Positions 29,615 to 39,889 of a stretch of 64,000 nucleotides of DNA are shown piece after piece. Within the stretch, counting starts at the first letter, position 1. Every line of letters begins with the position of its first letter. A program made the position numbers and the translations under genes. The DNA is from Caldicellulosiruptor bescii DSM 6725 (GTDB lineage Bacteria > Bacillota > Thermoanaerobacteria > Caldicellulosiruptorales > Caldicellulosiruptoraceae). Where the stretch lies: the NCBI RefSeq assembly GCF_000022325.1, contig NC_012034.1, forward strand, positions 1,630,501-1,694,500, given 5' to 3'. The notes beneath the pieces are model-generated. The model was given only the letters and a program-made list of their open reading frames with translations, was not told the origin of the DNA and made no database searches.

Positions 29615-29955
29615 CATCTTCTAAATAAGTCGAATTTATCAAGTGTTATTACATAAGGGTGGTTATAAACCTTTCTCAGGTGTTCAAACGAATTTATATT
29701 GCCATCAGTCGTAAATCGACCCCACCAAGGCATAAACCAAAGCCAATAAGTTTTTGTATTTTGCAAAACATCTGGGTCAGGGATTGGTCCATTTTCTGTC
29801 AAAGCTATAGGTTTTTTAGCTTCTGTCAGCTCATAGACATAATCATACCAAAATGAAAGAGGACCATAGTTTTGGGTCGGGGCATAAAAGTCAACCCCTA
29901 CAACATCATAGTAGTCTTTTTCTATTCTCCAATCAGGATGTGGTGCATTCCAAAC
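29614..29955 (-). pseudogene. C-terminal fragment of a GH26-type mannanase
   Basis: About 113 residues are open from the break at 29955 to the stop at 29614. They include YYDVVGVDFYAPTQNYGP, KKPIALTENGPIPDPDV, and WFMPWWGRF with HLRKVYNHPYVITLDKF at the end, typical of the last part of GH26 beta-mannanases; the Glu in ALTENG is the presumed nucleophile region. The N-terminal two thirds is gone, and upstream sequence reads into a transposase remnant, so the gene is dead. Confidence 0.75.
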
Positions 29956-30354
29956 TTAAAACCTTCTGTTGCACTATTTGTATACGGAACATCAAAAGAA
30001 TTTACTATCTCTGAAAACCAGTTCGTTCCTAAAAACCTTTATACATCTGCAAAATTCAGAAAGGCCACTTCTCTCTGCTGCCTCTATCCACTTTTTTAAT
30101 TCAACTCTCGCTTCTGCTGAATTACTGCTTTCCAAAACTTTCCTGAATTCTTCCTTGAGTCTATGCGCTTTCCTCAAATCCCGACTATACCAAAACATTA
30201 CTTCTAACTCTTCTCTCTGCTCTGCTGTAAGTTCTTCATAAGACTTTAACAACAATTTCCTGCTCCTCTTGAAATATTTTCTCAAATTATCTTCTAATTC
30301 TTTCTGCAATCTTTTCCTTACTCCTTCTGTCGCCCAATAAACATACCTTGTGGA
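29956..30354 (-). mobile_element. ISL3-type transposase remnant
   Basis: A minus-strand frame reads RYVYWATEGVRKRLQKEL, then LTAEQREELEVMFWYSRDL and FCRCIKVFRN, matching the middle of ISL3-family transposases. After a frameshift it continues as NWFSEIVNSFDVPYTNSATE, the region close to the catalytic end. The N-terminal part and both ends are missing. The lower end fuses to the GH26 fragment and the upper end abuts an IS256-like element. Confidence 0.7.
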
Positions 30355-31675
30355 AGTTAAAATAAAATTGTGTCCACTGTATAATTAGTATTGAAATAAT
30401 CACCAAAGGGGGTTCACGATTATGGAGAAAAATGAAATTTTTGAGACCGCTAAAAATATGGCTATCGAACAAGTGCTAAATATGTATTGCTTCCTGTGAT
30501 GATCCTACTCGCCCAGCTCTAAAACAGCTAAAAGTAAAACTTGCTCGATTGCTTTATGTTATCGGAAAGAAAAGTAGCCCTTGCTAAAAATGACAATGAC
30601 AAAGGCAATGGTTTTTATTGAAGTAAAACTTTCAACACCTGCTATGTAGTTTGAAATTTCTGTCCCTCGCACACGCCCTTAGAATTTCCGACCTTCTATC
30701 CTCTTCTTTCCGCTACAAAAGAGTTGATAGCTTATCTACTTCCCTTCTTATGTCGCAAGTACATCAATGGTTATTCTTGAGCGTTCCCTTGTCCAGACTT
30801 TGAAAGCTTTGAATCTTCCATATTCCGAAAATGAAATACTAAAAATCAAAGAAGACCTTAAAAATGAGCTTCAATTATTCAAACAAAGAGAATTGCTAAC
30901 ATCTGCTTTTGCTCTCATCATCGACGGTTATTCAGAAGTGAAGTTAAGGACAATTCTAAAGTTAAACAAGCTACTTGCAATGCCAGCCTCCGTATTGACT
31001 TAGAAGGTAAAAAAGATATCTTTGGTATTCTGCCCTTTCTTCGGCAAAGAAAATAAGGCTGATTGGATGAAAGTTTTTGACGATTTAATTACAAGAGGTC
31101 TTAAAGAAGTTTTAATTGTCATAAGTGATGACTTTCCTGGTATTATAGATGTTGCCAAACTTGCTTATCCTCTTGCTGACCTTGAGCTTGCTTTTGTCCA
31201 CCTCCAATGAAATAGCAGAAAACATATGACAAAGGATAAAGCTTTCAGCTTTTAACAAGAGTTTAGACAGAGTTAGAATTTCTTCCTTCGATTTTGACGA
31301 AGCTGTACTGAAATTTAAAGAACTTTGCGATGGATACCTTTCAAAATATCCTCAATTTTATTGCTGCAATATCAGAAAAAGCAGAGTTTTATTCTGTTCA
31401 TATGAAATACCCTGAGGAATTAAGGAAGCAGATTCTTTGCTACAGACGCCGCCTTGCGTGTAAACAGCATGATTGAAAAGTAAAGAAGTAAATTCAGGTG
31501 GATACTTTTAAGGCTGTCAAAGTCTTAGAAATTAATATTTACTTAACAAGAAGAGAACTTACGCCGTACAAAATGGAAAAATGGAGCTTTTCAGTATTAG
31601 AAAATGCATCAATAACATAACATAACTTTACAACTTACGTTATAAATTGGTAACACAAAATTCTTGACAAGTCTC
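30355..31675 (+). mobile_element. Degenerate IS256/mutator-like element, copy 1
   Basis: This roughly 1.32-kb unit is repeated almost base for base at 55912-57228. Frames on the plus strand read MEKNEIFETAKNMAIEQ near the left end and FGKENKADWMKVFDDLI then VISDDFPGI further on, the latter typical of IS256-family transposases. Stops and frameshifts break the gene many times, so no functional transposase is encoded. The ends (AAAATTGTGTCCA on the left, and the complement of TTGTGTTACCA on the right) look like diverged inverted repeats. No target duplication was found. Confidence 0.75.
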
Positions 31676-31955
31676 GCTGCACAATCTGTTATATCATGCT
31701 GCTTTACACAATAGTATCTTTTCCTCATCTCTTCATCACACTTGATTTTTGATATATTTGCTTCTTTATTTTCTTATTTAGGCTGTTTTGTACTCAAGCT
31801 ATTTTTTCTGTAAACATCTTCTTGGAATTTCTATGCAAATTTTATCTTATTCATTTTCACTCTGTCAATCCCGTTTTTTTTAGCCCATTTTCAACTAAAT
31901 TTTGAGCTCAGAATATACTTTTCTTTAAATAGCTTAAATTTTCTTAAATTTTCTT
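31675..31955. repeat. Direct repeat copy A (C39 peptidase 5' stump plus upstream region)
   Basis: About 280 bp match 43999-44304 at most positions in the same orientation. On the minus strand it contains an ATG (31728) followed by RKRYYCVKQHDITDCAA, the beginning of a C39 peptidase domain. The frame runs into the end of the IS256-like element. A T8 run here corresponds to a T29 run in copy B. Confidence 0.8.
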
Positions 31956-32594
31956 GAGTTTTTAAAATGATAAGTTTGAAAATAGGAAAAATATATCGTT
32001 TGTTTAATAAAAGAAATAACCACATAGAGTAAATGTAGTAACAAAAGAAAAAGCCCTCTGTGTTACAATTTTGATTTTAGAGAAAACCTGCAACAAAACG
32101 TAAGAGAAGATAAAGAATAGAGAATAGAATAACCAAGGAAATGTAATCTATTTCAAATTTTCACCATGTGCTTAAAGACAAAAAGGATTTACTACCTTTA
32201 TTTTCCCAAAGTACTGACCAGAATTTAAATCTTCACTCCACACTATTGAACATCCTAAGTTCTTGTAAATCTTTCCCTTTAACCACCCCAACAATTTATT
32301 TTTTAGCCAAAAAACTGAAGGGTGAGCATTCAGAAAACTCACCCTCACTCCTGACAGATAAATATTATTACATTTTTCTGGTTTAAAATATTTGTACAAA
32401 AGCCCTCTCCTCGCATCAATTTTTATTTCCTTTTCCGTTAATTTTATTAAACTATTTTTCCCCTACTCTCTGCCCCATTTCAATAACTGCCGCTTTTTGT
32501 GTTCAGTTCATAATAACTAATAAATTCAACTTTTTAATAAATATTTATCTCCAATCTTTCACCTTAGCTTTAAGTTAATAGAAATCTGCTTTTT
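31956..32594. other. AT-rich non-coding stretch
   Basis: I see no convincing gene. The only structured element is the candidate terminator at 32314-32344. Short open frames here lack ribosome-binding sites and recognisable motifs. Confidence 0.5.
32314..32344 (-). terminator. Candidate terminator of the SLH protein/RiPP transcript
   Basis: On the minus strand GGGTGAG (32344-32338) and CTCACCC (32326-32320) enclose an 11-nt loop, and TTCAGTTTTTT follows. It lies 250 bp beyond the SLH gene stop. Confidence 0.55.
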
Positions 32595-35500
32595 TTATGG
32601 TTTCACCATACTCACAACCTTGCCATCGTACCCTAAAATGAGGTACACTCTCTGACCAACTTTGAAGGTGTCAGAAAGAAGCACAGATGGGTCAAAATCT
32701 TCGCTCACCTCATATGTTCTGTCCACAAGCTTTCCTGTTGTCAGGTCTACTGCACTTACAACAATTGACTTTGGTGTGAACCTTGTTGGCTGGTAGCTTT
32801 TGATGTAACATTCAACCCTGTCATCTACAACAAGTATGAACTTATTACCACCCCAGATGTCTGACACAGCATAGACAACATCGTTTTTCTGAATATAGCT
32901 GTAATCCACAACATCCCCATCTTTTATAACTTTGCTACTACCACTTATATCCAAATCACCTGCTTTTAAGGTCAGATATGTCTGCTCATTTGCAAGGTAT
33001 GGTTTGCTGTATACCGGGTCAAATATTACACAGTAGTCATACCCGCTCTTTTGTGTTGATATTCCAAACACAAGCGATGTTGCCCTTTGCATCTTCTGAA
33101 GCACCTGTGAGTAGTCAATCTTTGTGCCGCTGTAGTAGTAGATTATGTTTTGTGGCAAGGTCATCTCAACCTGTGTTCCGCCTTTGTCAACTGTTACTTT
33201 GCTTCCAAGAGCATACACAACTGTCATGCTATCTGTTGAGTTGAATTTTTTGTAGACAAGAGTTATTTGATTATCTGAATCAACATAAAGCCCATATTTT
33301 GCGCCAAGCTCCAAGTTTATATTCTGGTTTGACGGCAGGGTCAAAATGCCTTTGTCTGTTAGAACTTCATTGTCTGCAAGACCTTTTGTTACCTTGCTTG
33401 TTCCCATTACAATAACTTCCATGTATGTCCCATACTCATCATAATATGGGTCCTGGATGATTGCATACTCATACGAATTTCCTGCCTGGTTGTAGCCAAA
33501 ATAGATTTTCTGACCTGTTTTGAGAATACTCTTTAGCTGGTCATAGCTGAGCTTATTTCCATTGTAATAGTACGTAGGTTTTTGAGGAAGAGGCAGCGCA
33601 TTCTCAGTGCTGCTTTTTTTGAGCTTCACGGATGTAGCGCTCACAACTGCTGTAATCTCTGCTGACTCCACGTTGTTGAGCTTTTTCACAACCTTGGTGA
33701 TTGTATCATTTTTGATGTACACACCATACTTTGCACCAACAGAAAGCTTTCCTGCAGATCTTCCCACAACATATATGCCCTTGTCTGTTAGAACCTCGTT
33801 TGTTGCAAGCTTGCTTGACGAAATGCTATCTGCCATCACTATGACCTCTGTGTATGTGCCATACTCAAAAGAGTATGGGTCCTGAATTACAACATATTCG
33901 TATGTCTTGCCGTCCTTTGCAAAACCAAAATAGATTTTCTGACCCACTTTTAGCACATTCTTGAGCTCAAGGTAGTTTGTTTTTGCACCATTGTAATAAT
34001 AAACCGGCTTTTGAGGTAGAATAATGTTCTCCTGCCCCTGAGTACCTTTTAGCTTGACGTTAGTATCACCTACAACATCTGTTACCTCATATTGCTGAGT
34101 ATTATTCAACTTCCTTACAACAAGCGTTATCTTATCGTCTTTAACATAAAGTCCGTACTTTGCACCTATTTCAAGTTTTGTCTCGGCAGATGGAAGGTAA
34201 AAAATACCTTTGTCAGTCACAACCTGGTTGTTCTCAAGGCTTGAGTTTAAAAGTGCATCCTGCAAAACTATTGCCTCAATATAGTTTCCATACTGTGTAC
34301 CATATGGGTCTTGTATAACATATGCCATAACCTTGCCTGTGTCAGGGTCTTTTGATACATAGAGTATCTGGTCTTCTTTTAAAATGTTCGGTAAATTTTC
34401 ATAGCTCTGTTTTGTTCCCTGATAGTAATATAAAGGTTTGCTTGTCAGCTGAATCCTTTGTGTTTTGCCGTTTTGAGCAGCATCAAGTGTGTAATCATCT
34501 ATATTTGTAATTGTAAACTTTTCTGATACCCACACTTTTTGCAAAGCTGCAGTGATTGTATCATCTTTTATATACACTCCATACTTTGCTCCAATTTCAA
34601 GGTTTTCAGGTTTTATTGAAGATGCAACAAAGTATATTCCCTTGTCTGTCTGAACCTGGTTTGCATCCAGTGCTGATGATGTTTTTGGAGTTGCCAAAAT
34701 CAAAACCTCATCGTAGTTTCCATAAATCTCTTGTGCATATATGTCGGAAATTACAACAAAGTCCATTTTGCTCCTATCTTCAGAATATATAAAGCTTATT
34801 TTCTGGTTCGGTTTTAGCACATTTTCTACTGCATCATAGCTCTGCTTTGAGCCGTTGTAATAGTATGTTGCCGAAGATGGCAAAGTTATTGATTTTGTCT
34901 TTCCACTTTCCTTGTAATATACAGTCCTGCTGCTTACCTTTGTGCTGACAATCTGGAAAGAATCAGCTTCAGTGCCAAACACTTTCGTGATTTTATTGGT
35001 ATCAACCTGAAGCATGTACTTTTTCCCAACTTCAAGTTGCGTCTTTGTTGCATTCACAAGCACTCTGCTGTCTGTCAAAACCTCATTTGGAAGAAGCTTT
35101 GATGATGTCTTGCCAGTATCAAGCACAACGTATGATTTGTAAAGCCCAACATATTCAGAAAATTTTGTATTTGTATTTTTTACATTTGTTTCAAGCAGCC
35201 TATATAGCATAATGGCCAAATCATATTTTGTAACTTTTTTCTTAGCCGACACATTTAAGCCTTTCAACAGTCCAAGTTCAGAAGCCTTTCTGATATAGTT
35301 ATAAGGCCAGATACCCTCTATATCTGAATCAGTATAATTTAGCATTTTTACCATTGCAGTTACTGCATGAGAAAATGTAATTTCTTCAAATGGTCTAAAT
35401 TTCCCATCTATTGAAATATTCAAATACTTATTTTTAACGGCCCAATTCACATAACCACAAAGTTCTGTATTAGATTTTACATCAATACAGTATGAAAATG

Positions 35501-35762
35501 GTTGTTGAACTAAAGTTTTTTCATCAACATTTGAAATTTTTGCAATAGCCCTAACAAACTCCTGACGAGTCACGTAACTGTTTGGCTTGAGATAATCTTT
35601 TGATGATACAACACCTATCTTAGACAACTTTTCCACTGCAAGCTTGTACATATCAATCGATAAATATTCTTTTGTTTGTGCACTCACAGTTTTCATTATT
35701 AAAAGTTGAGTAATAACACAGATAACCAAAAATAAAAATCTGTGTCTATTTTTATATTTCAT
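32595..35762 (-). CDS. SLH-domain surface protein with about five internal repeats
   Basis: This 1055-residue exported protein has a signal peptide (about residues 8-28; FLFLVICVITQLLIM), an SLH region (about 35-195) containing YVTRQEFVRAIAK and PYNYIRKASELGLLKG, and then a long array of units of about 130 residues. Each unit carries NEVLTDKGIY-, LEIGAKYGLYVKDD-, LPQKPVYYYNGAK- and YVVIQDPYSFEYGTY-like blocks; the YYYxG block occurs five times. SLH domains attach proteins to cell-wall polymers. The gene is 40 bp downstream of the LolD-like ATPase and last in the peptide operon. No enzymatic domain is recognised. Confidence 0.85.
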   Translation of the reverse strand: MKYKNRHRFLFLVICVITQLLIMKTVSAQTKEYLSIDMYKLAVEKLSKIGVVSSKDYLKPNSYVTRQEFVRAIAKISNVDEKTLVQQPFSYCIDVKSNTELCGYVNWAVKNKYLNISIDGKFRPFEEITFSHAVTAMVKMLNYTDSDIEGIWPYNYIRKASELGLLKGLNVSAKKKVTKYDLAIMLYRLLETNVKNTNTKFSEYVGLYKSYVVLDTGKTSSKLLPNEVLTDSRVLVNATKTQLEVGKKYMLQVDTNKITKVFGTEADSFQIVSTKVSSRTVYYKESGKTKSITLPSSATYYYNGSKQSYDAVENVLKPNQKISFIYSEDRSKMDFVVISDIYAQEIYGNYDEVLILATPKTSSALDANQVQTDKGIYFVASSIKPENLEIGAKYGVYIKDDTITAALQKVWVSEKFTITNIDDYTLDAAQNGKTQRIQLTSKPLYYYQGTKQSYENLPNILKEDQILYVSKDPDTGKVMAYVIQDPYGTQYGNYIEAIVLQDALLNSSLENNQVVTDKGIFYLPSAETKLEIGAKYGLYVKDDKITLVVRKLNNTQQYEVTDVVGDTNVKLKGTQGQENIILPQKPVYYYNGAKTNYLELKNVLKVGQKIYFGFAKDGKTYEYVVIQDPYSFEYGTYTEVIVMADSISSSKLATNEVLTDKGIYVVGRSAGKLSVGAKYGVYIKNDTITKVVKKLNNVESAEITAVVSATSVKLKKSSTENALPLPQKPTYYYNGNKLSYDQLKSILKTGQKIYFGYNQAGNSYEYAIIQDPYYDEYGTYMEVIVMGTSKVTKGLADNEVLTDKGILTLPSNQNINLELGAKYGLYVDSDNQITLVYKKFNSTDSMTVVYALGSKVTVDKGGTQVEMTLPQNIIYYYSGTKIDYSQVLQKMQRATSLVFGISTQKSGYDYCVIFDPVYSKPYLANEQTYLTLKAGDLDISGSSKVIKDGDVVDYSYIQKNDVVYAVSDIWGGNKFILVVDDRVECYIKSYQPTRFTPKSIVVSAVDLTTGKLVDRTYEVSEDFDPSVLLSDTFKVGQRVYLILGYDGKVVSMVKP

Positions 35763-35802
35763 TTTCTTATATCACCCCTTGCAAACAATAAATCTAAAAA
35801 AT

Positions 35803-36480
35803 TTAAGCAATTTTTCTATCTTCTATTATTTTCCCATCATGAATTCTTACAATCCTTTTTGCCTGAGAGGCAATGTGATTGTCATGTGTAATTAACACCA
35901 CAGTACATCCTTGGTTATGAAGTTGTTTGAAAATTTGCATAATTTCTTCGCCAGATTTTGAATCTAAGTTTCCCGTCGGTTCATCAGCTAAAATTATTGA
36001 AGGATTTGTCACAATTGCTCTTGCAATGGCAACCCTCTGTTGCTGCCCACCAGATAGCTGTCGAGGTCTGTGATTTATCCTGTCAGAAAGCCCTACGCGT
36101 TCAAGTGCTTCTTTTGCAATCTTGTGTCTTTTTGATGCCGACATCCCTTTGTATATTAAAGGCAGTTCAACATTCTCAAGAGCAGTTAACTGTGGAATTA
36201 AATTGAACTGCTGAAATACAAAGCCTATCTTGCTGTTTCGAATCTCTGCAAGCTGATTGTCTGAAAGGCAACTAACTTCTTTTCCATCTAAGATGTATTT
36301 TCCTGATGTTGGTACGTCAAGGCATCCCATTATATTCATCAATGTTGACTTTCCTGAACCAGAAGGTCCAATAATCGCAACAAACTCATGTGCATCAATT
36401 TTAAGATTTACTCCATTTAAAGCATAAACATCTATTTCGCCCACTTTGTATATTTTAAAGATATCATTAAGTTCTATCAT
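35803..36480 (-). CDS. ABC transporter ATPase, MacB/LolD type
   Basis: This 225-residue nucleotide-binding protein has Walker [10 protein letters not shown], signature [14 protein letters not shown], Walker [14 protein letters not shown] and H-loop THDN. The subfamily pairs with FtsX-like permeases, and such a permease is encoded 28 bp upstream, followed by a HlyD-type adaptor. The set resembles YknYZX of Bacillus subtilis, which protects against the SDP toxin. I prefer the ATG at 36480 (MIELNDIF); earlier ATG and GTG codons at 36489 and 36492 crowd the AAAAGG ribosome-binding site. Confidence 0.92.
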   Translation of the reverse strand: MIELNDIFKIYKVGEIDVYALNGVNLKIDAHEFVAIIGPSGSGKSTLMNIMGCLDVPTSGKYILDGKEVSCLSDNQLAEIRNSKIGFVFQQFNLIPQLTALENVELPLIYKGMSASKRHKIAKEALERVGLSDRINHRPRQLSGGQQQRVAIARAIVTNPSIILADEPTGNLDSKSGEEIMQIFKQLHNQGCTVVLITHDNHIASQAKRIVRIHDGKIIEDRKIA

Positions 36481-36508
36481 ATATATCATCACCTTTTGTC
36501 AAAAGTTA

Positions 36509-37717
36509 CTATTCATATCGTAATGCAATACTTGGTTCAAGGCGTGCTGCCCTTTCGGCTGGAGCCCAGCCAGAAAATACACCAACAAAGCCCGATACAC
36601 CCAGAGCAAGTAAGATCCAAAATGTTGAAATTGTGGGTTGAACATCGTTCATTAGATTAGGAATAACAGCATATACAACTACTATTCCTAACACTATGCC
36701 CATTATACCACCTAAAATAGAAATTATGGAAGATTCAACTAAAAATTGAAAACGAATATCTCTTATTTTAGCTCCAACAGCTTTTCGTATACCTATCTCT
36801 TTTGTCCTCTCAGTAACAGATACTAAGATGATATTTGTAATTCCTATTCCACTGACAATAAGAGATACCGTAGCAACTCCTCCAAGTAGCGCACTGAGTA
36901 AGTACGAAACTGAAATAACACCTTGCAAAATTTCTCCTCCGTCTATAAAAGAGTAATCATCTTTTTCAAATCCTTTTTGAGTCAAAAATTCTTCTATAAT
37001 TTTTTGAACCTCCTTATTTTTTTCTGAACTTACACATTTTATAAAAAATTGTTGTGATGATATCTCTGAACTAAATAAACTTTCGCCCACGTTGAAAGGT
37101 ACTAAAATACTAATATCAGAAGCACTTCCAATAGATATATTTGCCAATCTCTGTTTCTTTTTTACTACGCCTACAACTTCAAATTCATTTCCTTTAATCC
37201 ATAACTTCTTACCTAAAACCTGCTGCCCCTTCCCAAAAAGTTTATCCTTTTGATCATCAAACACTACTGCAACTTTGTTATTTCTATCTTCGTCTAAATA
37301 ACTTAAAAACCTTCCCTCAACAAGTTGAAGACTTTCTGTGATATAATAATTAGGTTTTACCAACAGAATTTCGCATCTTTTTTTGTTGTTATCCGAACTC
37401 AAGACCTCAAACGAGAGACTTTTCTTAGGTGTAATTGTCAATACTAAATCTTTGTGTTTCCACAAATACTCTGACAATTCATAATAATCGTTTTGATGTT
37501 CTGGCAGATAAGAGAGAAAAAGAACCAGACTATCTACACCGCTCTCTTTAACTTGTTTTGCAAAACTACTGCTAACTGTTTGGACAAGCCCAACAGCTGC
37601 AATTATAGAACTTGTCCCTATAACCACTCCAAGTACACTTAGAAAGGTTCGAACCCTGTTTTCATAAAGTGATTTTATTGCCATCTTTAAAATTTCATAA
37701 ACTTTAATAAACTGCAT
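36509..37717 (-). CDS. MacB-like ABC transporter permease (FtsX family)
   Basis: The 402-residue protein has one N-terminal membrane segment (VRTFLSVLGVVIGTSSII at about 21-38), a large extracytoplasmic MacB_PCD-like domain (about 45-275) and three C-terminal segments with VTERTKEIGIRKAVGAK, the FtsX/MacB coupling motif. This mechanotransmission type does not pump across the membrane by itself but acts on periplasmic or extracellular substrates. It works with the ATPase and adaptor next to it. A role in exporting or resisting the peptide encoded upstream is inference. Confidence 0.9.
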   Translation of the reverse strand: MQFIKVYEILKMAIKSLYENRVRTFLSVLGVVIGTSSIIAAVGLVQTVSSSFAKQVKESGVDSLVLFLSYLPEHQNDYYELSEYLWKHKDLVLTITPKKSLSFEVLSSDNNKKRCEILLVKPNYYITESLQLVEGRFLSYLDEDRNNKVAVVFDDQKDKLFGKGQQVLGKKLWIKGNEFEVVGVVKKKQRLANISIGSASDISILVPFNVGESLFSSEISSQQFFIKCVSSEKNKEVQKIIEEFLTQKGFEKDDYSFIDGGEILQGVISVSYLLSALLGGVATVSLIVSGIGITNIILVSVTERTKEIGIRKAVGAKIRDIRFQFLVESSIISILGGIMGIVLGIVVVYAVIPNLMNDVQPTISTFWILLALGVSGFVGVFSGWAPAERAARLEPSIALRYE

Positions 37718-37736
37718 ATATATTCCCTCTCTGTTT

Positions 37737-39365
37737 TTAAGGTGTAGTTTTGTAGGTCTGAGGAAGTACTACTTCCTCACCTTCTTTTAAACCTTCTAAA
37801 ATTTCTACGTGATGCTCATCACTAATACCAAGTTTAACTTCTCTTTTTTCACAGCCTGCATAGTAACTTTCTTTTGTGCCAAGTTCATCAGAGATTTTAT
37901 CGTCTTCTTTAATTTTTTTCAAGCTCTCATTATTAAATTTTTTTACATATACAAAGTACTTATCTCCTTCTTTCCTTACAGCTTCAATGGGTACACAAAT
38001 TGCATTCTTTTTTCTTATAACTTCTATTTCTGCTGTGGCATGTGTCCCTCTCTTGATATTTTCATTGTAAAATCTTATTTTTATGTTAAACCATGAAACA
38101 TTCTGAGATAACTCTTCATCTAATGGTCTTGGATTAATTGATTCCACAATCCCGTCTATCTCACTTTCAGGTATATAGCTACTATGAGGTGCAAAATTTA
38201 TCTTCACTCTATCACCTTTTTTTACTTTGTAAACATCATACTCCGATATCTTAGATTCAAATATTAAGTCATTTGTGCTCCATACAGAACAAATACTATC
38301 ACCCATATTAATTAGCTTACCTTCAGAAATATTGAGATTGCTAATCACTCCATTTATGGGTGACATTACCTTACAATTATTTATCTCTTTTTTCAAGGTC
38401 TCTATTGCCTCTTTAGTTTCGTCAATCTGATCTTTTAGTCCATCTATCTGCTCTTTAATATCTTGGTCAAAGAATTCAATTAAAATATCCCCTTTTTTTA
38501 TCCTGTCATATTGTTTTACAAATATTTTCTTTATCCTTCCTTCAACCTCGGATTTTATAACTATCTCGTCCATTTTTAAAATACCTTCATTAACACTTCT
38601 TATTTCTTGATAAGGATTTTTTGATGTTATAACACAAAAGGCCTTTGCTCCAGATGGCAAACTTCTTCCTTCATTGTCAACACAAATTTTAACATCAAAT
38701 ACCGATTGCCCATTGTCGTTTACGTAAAATAAAGAACTCTTTGCATCAACAAATCCTTCTGTCTCTATATCATATTCAGTAAGAACAACTTTTAATCTTT
38801 GGCCAACACGAATACTATTAAATAGCCACGAAGGAAACGCTACTGTTAAAAATAAAGATTTATTATTTACAATTTTGAAAAGATTAGCTCCCAAAGAAAC
38901 ACTCTCTCCCTCGGTCACATATATTTCTTGCACCTGTCCATCAAAAGTAGAGCTAAATTTGTATTTTTCTAATTTATCTTGAAACTTTTTAATTTCATTT
39001 GAGAGTTTTTCCAATTCCTTTTCTTTCTTTTTGAGTTCAGATACCTTATTAGAAGCATCTATATAAGCTAACAGCTTTCCCTTTTTGACGTAATCTCCTT
39101 CACGAACATACACCTTACGAACCATCCCAGAAACTAAACTATAAATTGCTTTTTCCTCTGCTCTGACAATACCTCTTAGTACAATCTTCTCTTTAATTGG
39201 CATTCTAATAACTTTTACTGTCTTTTGATTCGAAACTGTACTTTTTTCAGCAAATTTACTAAGATATCTAGTAAATAAATACACACTGCTCAGAATGAGA
39301 ATTATAATTACAAAATATCCAACTATGAAAAAACTCCTTTTGTTTTTCTTCACTTTTTTATTCAC
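37737..39365 (-). CDS. HlyD/MacA-type adaptor with duplicated lipoyl-like domains
   Basis: This 542-residue membrane-fusion protein has one N-terminal membrane anchor (about residues 13-32). Instead of one pair it shows two sets of lipoyl-like half motifs: SGMVRKVYVREGDYVKKGKL and FDGQVQEIYVTEGESVSLG in the first half, then VEGRIKKIFVKQYDRIKKGD and INGVISNLNISEGKLINMG in the second, each pair separated by a short coiled coil. The C-terminal barrel follows. It is long compared with YknX or MacA (about 370-380). In a Gram-positive cell such adaptors extend the exporter through the wall. Confidence 0.88.
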   Translation of the reverse strand: MNKKVKKNKRSFFIVGYFVIIILILSSVYLFTRYLSKFAEKSTVSNQKTVKVIRMPIKEKIVLRGIVRAEEKAIYSLVSGMVRKVYVREGDYVKKGKLLAYIDASNKVSELKKKEKELEKLSNEIKKFQDKLEKYKFSSTFDGQVQEIYVTEGESVSLGANLFKIVNNKSLFLTVAFPSWLFNSIRVGQRLKVVLTEYDIETEGFVDAKSSLFYVNDNGQSVFDVKICVDNEGRSLPSGAKAFCVITSKNPYQEIRSVNEGILKMDEIVIKSEVEGRIKKIFVKQYDRIKKGDILIEFFDQDIKEQIDGLKDQIDETKEAIETLKKEINNCKVMSPINGVISNLNISEGKLINMGDSICSVWSTNDLIFESKISEYDVYKVKKGDRVKINFAPHSSYIPESEIDGIVESINPRPLDEELSQNVSWFNIKIRFYNENIKRGTHATAEIEVIRKKNAICVPIEAVRKEGDKYFVYVKKFNNESLKKIKEDDKISDELGTKESYYAGCEKREVKLGISDEHHVEILEGLKEGEEVVLPQTYKTTP

Positions 39366-39387
39366 CTACTTCCATAAATAACAAGTT

Positions 39388-39852
39388 TTATTTGCTCTTT
39401 TTATCTCTCCTTATTAACTTTCCTACATTATATCCAATAAATGTCATCAAGGCAATTATCAATGATAATATCATAAGTGTGGATATAATACTACCAACAT
39501 CACCATTATCCAGTGAAATTTCTATTCCTTTCTTTTTAGCTTCTAAAAGTAACCTTTCTTTGACATCATCTGTTAATATAAGAGGTTTATAAAAGTAGCT
39601 AATAATATCCATTATAAGTTCTGTGGTAAGACTGATAAAGATATTAAACGCCAAAATATTGGTAAATTTACCTCTACTGAATATACTATTTAGTAAACTC
39701 ATAAATGCTAAAATTCCAAATGCGGAAAGTTCAGCAATAAGAATTCCTCCAACCGATATTGATTTTTTATTAAATACACACCACGTTAGAATAATAACTT
39801 GATATAGAATTACTAACCCAGCAAAGATGTAGATTATTATTTTTCTCATCAC
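39388..39852 (-). CDS. Small membrane protein of the peptide operon, possible immunity or transport accessory
   Basis: The 154-residue protein has four probable membrane segments (about residues 5-25, 33-55, 65-88 and 124-145), with a charged stretch between the last two (DDVKERLLLEAKKKG). No family signature is recognised. It stands between the exporter ABC gene and the adaptor gene, 22 bp from the latter. By position it could be an immunity protein or play the part of YknW in the Bacillus YknWXYZ complex. I cannot decide from sequence alone. Confidence 0.6.
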   Translation of the reverse strand: MMRKIIIYIFAGLVILYQVIILTWCVFNKKSISVGGILIAELSAFGILAFMSLLNSIFSRGKFTNILAFNIFISLTTELIMDIISYFYKPLILTDDVKERLLLEAKKKGIEISLDNGDVGSIISTLMILSLIIALMTFIGYNVGKLIRRDKKSK

Positions 39853-39889
39853 ATTCTCTCCTCTCCGTATTCAAATGAGTAAAAATACA

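Noticed and set aside
30723-31210. Short plus-strand frames (78 and 62 residues) as real genes
   Set aside because: They are fragments of the broken IS256-like transposase and recur with the same breaks at the second copy.
32172-32399. 75-residue minus-strand frame behind the SLH gene
   Set aside because: It spans a terminator-like hairpin and has no ribosome-binding site or family feature.
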